Source: Angiostrongylus vasorum (Eukaryota; Nematoda; Chromadorea; Rhabditida; Metastrongylidae). From it: a stretch of 64,000 nucleotides of DNA. Below, piece after piece: positions 13,191 through 22,937 of this stretch. Position numbers and translations under genes: made by a program. The stretch lies in assembly GCA_018806985.1 (NCBI GenBank), contig JADANN010000461.1:3247276-3311275 (forward strand), given 5' to 3'. A model generated the notes under the pieces. It ran no database searches, was not told the origin of the DNA, and saw nothing but the letters and a program-made list of their open reading frames with translations. How positions within the stretch are numbered: position 1 is the stretch's first letter; each line of letters starts with the position of its first letter.

Positions 13191-13891
13191 ATTTTCCTTC
13201 TTGCCTAATCCAGCTGTGTTTTTGGTTGTCTTGTCAAATCTGCTGCGTATTATAGGAAGTTAGAAGTCAAGGCAATGACGTTTCCACCTTTATGCTGTCA
13301 GATATGGACATTGCCTGTCAATGCCAATGTGGATTAGCGTGTCCCCAAAGGCGGTGTTTCTTCTGCACAGCGATTCATTAGTGTCCTCGGCTCGTCTGCT
13401 CCATTTGTGGCAGCTAAAAGCTTCGCTTCCGCTCGACACGCTTACCGAAAGGAAGGGTTATAATTTTGTTTGTATGTTCAATGATTGCCGTAAATATTGT
13501 ACTTGTGAGAAGATTTGGGGTTAGGGGTTCGTGATTTCCTTACATCGTCTTTTCCACAATCGACTAGCGTCGCCTTTTTATTTGCACAACAAATCCAGTT
13601 TCGGACGTAAAATATCACCTTTTTGTTACTATTTTTTAATGGATTTTCACTTAGTAACTTCATAGCTTATTTCAACATTGGTCTTGTATTGATTTTGAAA
13701 GCGTAAAGTTCTATGGGAGAGTAGTATGAATTCGAGTTAGAGAGCAGCAGAGGTTAGTCATCTTTGTAGAAGTACAGATTTCACAGTAAGTCACTTTCCG
13801 GACAGCATTCTTTAAAACGATCGGTTTTCCCCTATTTGACCAGTTTCCTTTCTCGCCTATTGGTTTGAATCAGTAATACAAAGAATAAAAA

Positions 13892-14155
13892 AGGATAAAG
13901 CTCTCGGAGTTGATCAATCCTAAAAGAATGCGCCGTGCATTCGACTTCATAAAGCATCGCCGGAGGTGATTAAGTACATATCTGGCCTTCACAATGTCTC
14001 GCGGTAATGTCTTGTATCGAGCCAGTGCTGCTATGCTCCCATACAAATCTGGTACCAATTTGCCGATCTTGGAGTGAAGGAGGGCTTGGTGGGCAAGGGG
14101 TGCGAGAATTGGTCCCATGGGTGTATTGCAGGGCGCCTCCGACCACTGCGTTACC
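13892..14155 (-). repeat. Family A SINE
   Basis: Reverse copy. The 3' end (AAGCTCTCGGAGTTGATCAA) is near 13895 and the head (CCGACCACTGCG) ends near 14153. Several small deletions. Confidence 0.8.
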
Positions 14156-14689
14156 ATCACTGCGTCATTCAGCAATATACCAAAAGAATTTATGTTCGGC
14201 ATTCGACTAAAAGAACTTCTTTTAAACATATTTCTTTCTTTCTTTTCCAAGCAATAGGACATTTCTGCTATGGTTTTGAAAAATTCTAGAGCTGGCTGAG
14301 AACCCTCGTTGATTGAGGTCGGAGTAATTCATATTTCTGCTGATATCAGTTCTCAGTAAGCTGTACTTTCGATGTTTTCAAATGCTTCCTTCGTTGAAGC
14401 ACTACGTTAACGTTTCTTATCGGACTGTTATTATCTCGTTTTTCTCCATCTGAAGAATAAGGTGAAAGGGATTGTTTAGTGAGCGCTTATGAGTTTCGCC
14501 TTATCTTAGACGACTTTTCGTATTGCTTCATACTGAGAACTTCCAAAGTGTTTCACTTCTAGTGGAGGTTACCGTGAACCAATATGACACTTTCTTTGTC
14601 TCATTTCGTTCGATCGCATATCCATTGTCTTGTATGTAAAGACACTGTCTTGTATGTAAAAAACTATCTGAGATAAAGACGAAACGACG

Positions 14690-14815
14690 GACCCGCGTGG
14701 TGTGGTGGTGAACGCGCCAGCCTCCGGAAAGAGTAAAAGCGCGTTCGTTCCTCACCGCAGACACCTGCTGTCCGGAGTTTGGCAAACATCTCAGGTTCAT
14801 TGTGGTTGTATTCAT
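14690..14815 (+). repeat. Family D tRNA-like SINE
   Basis: Head CGTGGTGTGGTGGTGAACGC, a GCGTTCGTTCC B-box-like stretch, CGCAGACACCTGC, then the shared D/E end (TCTCAGGTTCATTGTGGTTG). Confidence 0.75.
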
Positions 14816-14979
14816 TGACTATTTCTTTGAGATGTGCTAATAAGCGTTTTAGGAGTGGTGCTAATAGACTGTTAACACTTAGAGTCCGATGTGAGTTGAT
14901 TTCCACTCATTTGCAAAGCAAAATCTGATTGGTCGTTGGCCAGCCTACTGTGGTGTCACTTCATCTTCTTTGCAGTCCT

Positions 14980-15110
14980 TTTTTTTAGCACACAGTGATG
15001 CTGAGATATTTGCAAAACTTGGACCCAGGCCAGATTGAACCCACGGTTACCCTTTCCCCTTGTGTTGTTGCTGATTGCACCGTTATGGTAAAAAAAACTG
15101 ACTGACTGAG
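14980..15110 (-). repeat. Family E tRNA-like SINE (left member of inverted pair)
   Basis: Reverse copy: CACAGTGATGCTGAGATATT, TTTGCAAAACTTGGACCCAG, then a B-box-like region (AGATTGAACCC). Its head faces the plus-strand copy 15 bp away. Confidence 0.75.
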
Positions 15111-15124
15111 AGAAACGCAAAACA

Positions 15125-15250
15125 AGGGCCTCAGTGGCACAGTGGGTAATAGCTGAGCCGCCTGGAGCGGCAATCGCATGTTCGATCTATCCTGGTGTCC
15201 AAGTTTTGCAAATATCTCGGCGTCATTGTTGTATTTCGCGTGAAACTCTG
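15125..15250 (+). repeat. Family E tRNA-like SINE (right member of inverted pair)
   Basis: A box in CAGTGGCACAGTGGGTAA, B box in GTTCGATCTATCC, then CCAAGTTTTGCAAATATCTC and a GTTGTATTTCGC end. Confidence 0.8.
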
Positions 15251-15700
15251 CCGTGTAAAAATAATGGGATTTAGATAAAAGTAGCTATACTTATGATTAC
15301 TGCGTAATTTTTTTTTCCACACTTTTTGTGTCCAGTCGATTACTTTCCTAACACAATGTTCCTAGTAGCGAACCTAATAGAATGCGACGAAACCTTTTCG
15401 GGCGAGATTGTTCTCAAACAGCTGAGGGTGTTGCTGATGAGGAAAGTATATATATAGGGAGAGTATCAGAGATAAGGAAGGCACTAAGTTCTCTGCTAAA
15501 AAAAAAGATTTTTGGTAACAAGGAAGGCTTGCGTGTCTTCAACATGTGGAGAATAAGGAGTAGGCCGGCCTGTACAATTTGATTTTACTTTACTGAGCCT
15601 GTGAAGATATGCTGACTTGATTTTGGTACTTCCGTTGGATCATATTGTTTTTCCTTCGTAATGTTGTAATTCACCTTTAATACCTGTTTTAATTGAGGAA

Positions 15701-18700
15701 ATGGCTGAAGCATCTGGCGACGAATCCGTTCGTCATCGTCGACATTATGGCCACTCAGAAGATGTACGACCAACAAGTGACGAAAGTGATATGGATGCTG
15801 TTGTCCACGATGAAGAGAGGTCAGTTTTGAATTCCGTTCAATTCAAGGCGTTAAGTTTCTCCTTTGTCTTTCTCAGTGTTACGTAACGCCGATGGTGAGC
15901 CTCATCTCTGTTTTGTTTATTTTCATCTTATACCACTACAAAAAGAAGTTTTAAATGGTATTAGAGAGAAAATGGCGTGAATTTTAGTAGCTTCTTTTTA
16001 AGGATAAGATAAAAAATTGTTACGGTGAATTGCCGTCTTCTAAGCAAGACGTTGTCTTATCTGGTTTACTTCAGAACCTTTTTCAGCGATGCAGCTGCAA
16101 AACAGTCATCTCAGCGTAACTCGTTAGTGTTCAGGTTATATTGTGGTGGTGGTGATAGTTTGTATATGTATTCTTCTCACTCCGTGTTCTTAGAGTACTT
16201 GTGCTTGCTTCCTACTTGGAATTTCAGTTGTTGTTGTTGTTGACATCGTCATAGTTGTTTTCAACTCAAAATGATTCTCTTTCAGAATATCAAAATTGAC
16301 GAAACTTATCCCACAAGACACTGGAAGTATGGGTGAATTACTTGACTCAGTACTGGACACTCTTCCGGCAAGGTATCCTTTCAAGGTTGCTTGCTTTTCG
16401 CTTTTCTACTGGTGATTTGGAAAAAGTCACTTTTCAACTCAAAAGACCGACTTTCTATAAAGCTCGGCATAGATAGTTGATACATTTATTTATATGATCT
16501 TATAAACTGATCTTTAGCTGATGCAAGGTTGGTATTGATCTTCGTTGTCGTTCTTGTTGTTGGTGGTGTTGTTGGCCGATGGGTGACGTTTCGGCGATTT
16601 CGCCTTCCTCAGAGCCTCGACGTATTTCGTATAAGAATACTTTAATTATTTGGTGGAAAAAAGCAAAAGTATTAATGGAGATCAAACTTTTTAAATAGAC
16701 GCCATATTGAACAGAAAGGCTACTCACCGTGACGTTACGAGTGGGACTGGTGGTCCACGCGCTGTTCACGTGGGGTCGCGAGCGAGGCACACCGAGGGGT
16801 CAAAATATCATTTGGAAATAGGGCGCCAGGTCACGTGTGATAGTGAGGCATTCGTCCTTCCGGTTCATCTTTGGATTTTTGAAATTTATGCAAAACGCCT
16901 CAAGAGTTTTGCGCGTTGATGTTTTCCATTCCTGCGCTAGGATCCGCACAGCCACTTCAAAATCATCGCCATTGTGCTTTTGTGCCCTTATATGTACCGA
17001 CAGGAGTGTTTTGACGAAGTTTGACTTTCCCATCTAGATGTTCTTTTATGAGGACACAAGTGGTCTACCCGTTTCCCCAATATATTCCTCACCGCATGTC
17101 TTACACGAGGTCAAGCATATTGTACCTGAACTCATGCAATCTCCGTCTCTTCCATTAGGACAGACCATACAGTTTTCTGAGCTGCACAAACGATCATGGA
17201 GATGGTTGCGAACTAATTGACGGCGTAGCGTTTTGGGTGGGATGTCAGTAATCGCCACATAGTTTTCAGAACCACTTTTTCTTAAGCATCTCTTAATGGC
17301 GTAATTTATTCCATTTGATATGAAGGGTCTCTCAAAAGGGATCTTACTGGCGTCCGAAACATTGTTTTGGAGAACTACACTGCGTTCTCGTCTGACCCGA
17401 ATGGCTTCTGCTTCGTGGCCATTGGAGATGGCTATTTTCCGTTCCGGGTTTGGCCATTCCTTCCTTTCCTCTTTTCCTGTGTACACATTTTCGGGCGTTC
17501 GGTATGTGTTTTTGATAAGTGCTTTTTCCGTGTGTGAGGGATGAGAGGAGAGGTAGTGAACTAGTATATTTTTACTACTTGGCTTACGATACCATTTTGT
17601 TATGTAGCCACTTTCTGAGAGCTTTATTTGGATGTTTGAGAATGGAAGCCAGTTCTCGGTTGGTTTTTCCCTTGTGTATTTTATATACTCTGACTGCTTA
17701 TTTACAACTCAAATAAATCCTGCGTCTGTTCTTGTGTGGAACAGACGATGAAGCAGTCGTCTATGTATCGACAGTAGAGTAAGGGTTAGCGATCGAGAAA
17801 TGAAACTTCCACCTTAGACATGAATGTGATAGCAAGGCTTTGTGCAAGTCATGGTCCCATTGCCAACCCTCTCATCTATGCGTAACACTTCCCGGATCTA
17901 AGTCAAATCGAACCCCATCGAATCCCTGGATGAGTGCTTTGAATTGTTAAACCGACAGTCAGAGTATATAAAATTTACACGAGAAAAACCAACCGAGGAC
18001 TGGCTTCCATTCTTAAACATCCAAATGATGCTCTCAGAAGGTGGCTATATAACAAAATGGTATCGTAAGCCAAGTAGTAAAAATACTAGTTCACTGCCTC
18101 TCCTCTCGTCCTTCACACATGATAAAAGCACTTATCAAAAACATGTACCAAACGCCTGAAGGTGTGTGCACAGGAGAAGAGGAAGGGGAAGGAATGGCTA
18201 AACCTGGCACGAAAAATAGCCATTTCCAATGGCTACGAAGCAGAAGCCATTTGGGTCAGACGAGAACGTAGTGTAGTTCTCCAAAATAGTGTTTCGGACG
18301 TAAGTAAGATCCATTTTGAGCGACCCTTCATGTCAAATGAAATAGGTTACGCCATTGGGAGATGCTTAGGAAAAGTGCTTTATGAAAATTATGTAACGAT
18401 TATTGACATCCCACCCAATACCCTACGCCGTCAGTTCGCAACCGTCTTTATGATCGTTTGTGCAGCTCAGAAGACTTTATGATCTGTCCTAATAATATAC
18501 TTGATCTCATGTAACGCATGCGGTGAGGAATGTATTGGGGAAACGGCTAGACCACTTTGTGCCCGCATGGAGGAACATCTGGATGGGAAAGCCAGAATTC
18601 GTCAAAACACCCCTCTAGGTACGCATAGGACACAAAAGCACAACGGCGATGATTTTGAAGTGACTGTGCGGATCCTAGCGCTGGAGCCGAAAACATTAAC

Positions 18701-21700
18701 GCGCAAAGCTTTTGGGGCGTTCTTCATAAATTTCAAAAATCCAAAGATGAACCGGAAGGACGAATGCCTCACTATCACACGTGACCTGGCGCCCTATTTC
18801 AAAATGGTATTTTGACCCCTGGGTGTGCCTTGCTCGCGACCCCACGTGAACTCTGCGTGGGCCAGTCCCACTCGTAACGTCACGGTGAATAGCCTTTCTG
18901 TTCAATATGGCATCTATTTAAAAAGTTTGATCTTCATTAATACTTTGGCTTTTTTTCCACCGAATAATTAAAGTATTCTTATTAGAAATACGTCCAGGCT
19001 CTGAAGAAGGCGAAATCGCCGAAACGACAACCATCGACCAACAACACCAACAACAACGACAACGAAGACGAATACCAACCTCGCATCAGCTAAAGAAGAT
19101 CTGTTTATAAGATCATGTAAATAAAGTCAGTTTTCAGATGGAGAAATTGGGTCGTTCGCGGAGTGTTTACGATAATCATGGTCTCGATGTTCTGCTTCAT
19201 AGTAAGTAGAGGCCCTACTTGGTTAATGGCACTTGTCTTTGCTATCCAATTCAAGTGTTTTCATGAAATCATAAGTATTGGGTTGGCTGTCTACCGAATG
19301 TACGATTTTCCTTGGTTCCGTGTCTTGTCATGGTACCTATTATTTTCCGTTTTTTTAAATTAATTAATAGATATTTCTCAGCTGCGTAAGGTATTTGTTG
19401 CTATAGTTACGTTAGTATCGTTTTCACCTTTTTAACTGATCTTCTAAGAACGACACAGTAAATATTTTTGAGTTGTTTCTTTTCTTTAATTCTTAAGTAG
19501 CCTACAGTAGTGGGGGCGAATGAAGCGCAGTGGTCGGAGGTGCCCTGCAGTACACACCTCTTCCAAAATCGATCCGCGCTCCCAAGGCCCACCAAGCCTT
19601 CCACCCCTCTGAGGTCGGCAAATCGGTATCAGACTTGTCTGGGAGGATAGCAGAGCTGGTTAGATGCATCGGTAGACCATCGCGAGTCATTGTAAAGGCT
19701 AGATATGCATTCAGTCATCTGCAGCGATGCTTAATGAAGGCGAATGCATGGCGCATCCCTCAGGGATTGATCTACACCGAGAGCTTTATTCTTCTTTTTA
19801 ATTCTTAAATAACAAGTAAATTTACTCTTTCTCCGTATTACTCCTGATATTCTATTATTCCCATCTAGGTATTTCCTCGTTACTAGTAACTACTTCATAT
19901 TTGGAGAAAGTCTCATCGATTACTGGGCCATTTTACTTCGGAAGGACAACTTCTTGCATTTTCTAATCACCTACCATCGTTTAATTAGTTTCGCTTTGTA
20001 TTGTGTCGGATTTGTTTGGTTTGTTCTTTCTCTAAAGAAAGGATACTACATGCGGCAGTTTTCTTTGGCAAGTCTTCCGAATTGTTCCATTATTCGGTAA
20101 AATTATTAGGTCACCAGATGTGTTTTGTGTGATGTTTTGCTTTCCAGTTTGCTTGGACGCACATAACGCTTTTACTGATCGTTTGCCAGTCTTTTTTCAT
20201 TATCCAGAATATATTCCAAGGAACCATATGGTAAGTCTATTGATGTTTCTTCTACACTTCATTCGCAGCTTAGTTTGAAATAGTTACATATCCTTTATGT
20301 CGTAACACCTCCCAACGGTTTACCGTTTCATTGTGATTAGGGAGGTGTTCCAAGGTCGGGTTGCGATGTATAGAGATGGGATTCATCCCTACAGCACGAC
20401 CTCCCATGCTGAGAGCGAGTCCGGCGTTTCCATACCGGGATCCACCACCGTCCTGGTAACAAACTAGTCCCATGGTGGCAAATCTCGTTCTGATCCACAA
20501 GAGCAGCGACTGCCTGTGGTGGTGACGACCTGGGGTAGACTTTGACTAGGCTGACCTTGGGACTCCAGGGAACCACAGTGGCTAAACCAGCAAAAACTCG
20601 AAAAAAGTGGAAATTATGCTGGAGCCCGCACAACCAGTGAAGACGTATGTCATAACAGCTTACATTAAGGTTTCTGGTACCGGTTGCAATGATTATTTGT
20701 TGCGATGTCATGTCGTACATGTTTGGCTTCTTTTTTGGTCGAACTCCTTTGATCAAATTGTCACCGAAGAAAACGTGGGAAGGATTTATTGGTGGAGCTG
20801 TGAGCACTGTTATATTCGGAGTGCTGGTATGTTTTTGATCGCCTAATCACTGTCAGGGCGGATAGTTGTTTTTAATTGATTTAGTATGAGGTCAACTCCT
20901 AGTCATTGCTTTTGATGTTTTTTTATATGCAGTTTCTATTTTACTTCATTTATCGGTTTATATTGATATGTAGGCTAATGGGTGCGTGTAGTGCAGTGGT
21001 CCGAGACGCCCTACAATGCACATGGGATCGATCCCCTCGCTCAAAGCTTACCAAGCCTTCCATTCCTCCTGGGTCGGCAGATAGGTGCCAGACTTGTCAG
21101 GGAAGATGGCAGCACTGGCTCGTACTAATATCTAGAATCATTCTGGCAGGCTCGCCTTTTCTTGAGAGTAGATGATGGCAGGTTTTAAAAAATTGTGATC
21201 TTAATACCGAGGTAAATACATATGAATGCAATCAGTGTAATATCCATCGTATTGCATCAATTTTACTATTTCCGTACAGCTAATTTCTTGTTATTAGTAA
21301 GTGAAGGGAGATTGATGCGCCTAGTTCTAGCTTTATTTAACAAGTGATTCTTTTTACTGATAATTATACTTTAGCTTTCGTACTTCCTGTACAATCGTCC
21401 ATTTTTTGTTTGTCCAGTTGAAGACTATTATATTGACAACACAAACTGCACTATTCCATCTTCTTTCCAACTTCGACAGTATGAGCTGCCTCGGCCATTG
21501 TCGTGGATGTTCAAAATTCTAAAGTAAGTGATCTTACTTATATCAGTTGCTAGACTCTTTTTTAAAACACAACAAGATATTCCTTCGTGTCGAATTCGCA
21601 TGATGTGCTGATGAACGCGTCAGCACCCAGAAAGGATAATAATGTGTTCGTTCCCCACTGCAGTTTAATATTATACTTTGCCATTTATGGTGGAATATTT

Positions 21701-22307
21701 AGAGCTTAACGTAAAGTTTTTTGACAGTATTTTGACAGTATTTTGAACTTCACTACTTCTTACAGGCGTGATCCATATGTGTACATATTCCCATTCGTTG
21801 GTCACTCTATTGTAATGGCGCTTTTCGCAAGTCTGCTGGGACCGTTTGGAGGATTTTTCGCAAGTGGATTCAAAAGAGCGTTCAAAATCAAGGTACGAAC
21901 CTTTCTTTGTAAACATTCCCAACCTTAGTAAGTGATTAACTTTTTTGATTTCTTTCTCTGTTACTTCATGGTTTATCGCACATTACTTTTTTCACTTTTT
22001 TTTGTACTTATACAGGACTTTGGAGATGTCATTCCTGGTCATGGAGGTCTAATGGATCGCTTTGATTGTCAACTTTTAATGGGCACTTTTGTCAGCGTGT
22101 ACATTCACACATTTATCAGGTTGGTAACGGATATCCTTCCAACACTTGTCACTTCTCTTCCTGACGAAACTATTCATAGAACTGTTTAGGGTGCCGAATC
22201 CAGCGAAGTTAGTAACACAGATTTTATGGCTACAGCCAGAAGATCAAATCGCAGTGTTTAATTCATTAAAATATGAATTGATACATTCAGGATTACTGAA
22301 ACCCTAA
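15701..22307 (+). CDS. cdgs-1: CDP-diacylglycerol synthase (phosphatidate cytidylyltransferase)
   Basis: Ten exons: 15701-15819, 16286-16372, 19138-19332, 19869-20067, 20148-20230, 20670-20826, 21375-21523, 21766-21892, 22016-22119, 22190-22307; 445 residues, normal for animal enzymes. It converts phosphatidic acid and CTP to CDP-diacylglycerol in the endoplasmic reticulum membrane, feeding phosphatidylinositol synthesis. The first 65 residues are hydrophilic, followed by several hydrophobic segments (for example about 74-100, 190-225, 228-250, 268-290 and 340-365). The family signature lies at about 362-390: FKRAFKIK, then [11 protein letters not shown] and MDRFD across the exon 8/9 junction. 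[12 protein letters not shown] at about 257-268 is also typical. Every junction keeps frame. The intron after exon 4 starts with GC instead of GT. Intron 2 (2.8 kb) holds the Penelope-like pair. Confidence 0.95.
16480..17880 (-). mobile_element. Penelope-like retroelement, 5'-truncated, left inverted copy
   Basis: Minus-strand coding remnant. From about 17880 downward it shows the end of the reverse transcriptase (RYIDDCF, with the YxDD-type active site), a thumb-like stretch ([24 protein letters not shown]), a linker, and a GIY-YIG-type nuclease segment ([19 protein letters not shown] at about 17115-17055). Then come a C-terminal stretch ending YFQMIF and a non-coding end rich in AAC/GTT trinucleotides finishing near 16480. 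Frame breaks show it is not active. The RT plus GIY-YIG combination defines endonuclease-bearing Penelope-like elements. Confidence 0.85.
17885..19126 (+). mobile_element. Penelope-like retroelement, 5'-truncated, right inverted copy
   Basis: Same element in the opposite orientation: [18 protein letters not shown] at about 17938, [13 protein letters not shown] at about 18050, a broken linker, a nuclease relic ([16 protein letters not shown] at about 18508-18555) and a C-terminal part ending YFKMVF. The non-coding end follows at about 18815-19126, with GCTCTGAAGAAGGCG and (CAA/CAC)-rich sequence. It is frame-disrupted. Its end, with AATAAA at 19120-19125, is about 12 bp before cdgs-1 exon 3. 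Confidence 0.85.
19512..19800 (+). repeat. Family A SINE in cdgs-1 intron 3
   Basis: AAGCGCAGTGGTCGGAGG head, CGGCAAATCGGTATCAGAC body, GGATTGATCTACACCGAGAG end and a T-rich tail. Confidence 0.85.
20305..20640 (-). repeat. Family C repeat in cdgs-1 intron 5
   Basis: Plus-strand text begins CTCCCAACGGTTTACCGTTT and ends GCCCGCACAACCAGTGAAG about 30 bp before exon 6. Lacks about 30 bp internally compared with the copy at 58168. Confidence 0.85.
20980..21140 (+). repeat. Family A SINE, 3'-truncated
   Basis: Head GCGTGTAGTGCAGTGGTCCG, B box GATCGATCC, and body through GCAGCACTGGCTCG, where similarity stops. In cdgs-1 intron 6. Confidence 0.8.
21590..21670 (+). repeat. Family D SINE head only
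   Basis: GATGTGCTGATGAACGCGTC and GTGTTCGTTCCCCACTGCAG match the first 80 bp of family D. The 3' part is absent. Confidence 0.6.
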
Positions 22308-22937
22308 AGATGACCCCACTCATGTTCCTATCGCAGATCTCATTTATGATTTAAGTCTTTAATACCAGATAATAACATAGAAAATGTCACAAAATTCATC
22401 ATCAATACTTGATTAGAGCTTATTTAGCAAAATTGTATCAGTTTTTGTTGAGATGAAATTGTCTTCTCTGTTCTGAAGATTCGTCTTATATCTGCTTTTA
22501 CGTAGATTTCAAAAAAAATATCCCGTCATTATTACTAATTCTCAGAGTTTCCTTTAGTATTATCCGGATAGGTAACTAGGTACTGCTGCAGTACTTCCTT
22601 TCTCTGTACATATTGTCAGTGTTAGAAGTAGCTGTGATTCGTTGTGATTCATTGTAGAGGTTATGCTGGAGTCGAGTGTTGGTCGAGTAGTGAGTACTTC
22701 AGTAGGAGGAATGTATCCTTTCTACGTGAATGTTGGTTTTTTACTGTACATATTTCACGCTATTGAGTACTCAGTAGTGTTTCAAGCACCACGTAAAATA
22801 AATTTCCCAAAAGTCCACATTGTTTTCAATCTGTTCAACTACAAGGATTTACCTCAACCAGGAAATGATTCGGCTTCGGAAATTTTGATACTAGTTAGGA
22901 TTGCAGAGCAGTGGTATCGAAATCCTCTAGTTTCATT
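22308..22937. other. Spacer between cdgs-1 and the ZGPAT-like gene
   Basis: 630 bp, same strand on both sides. Too long for a typical worm operon spacing of about 100 bp. It should carry the cdgs-1 3' end and the promoter of the next gene. An open frame at 22663-22941 shows no recognisable domain. Confidence 0.4.
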
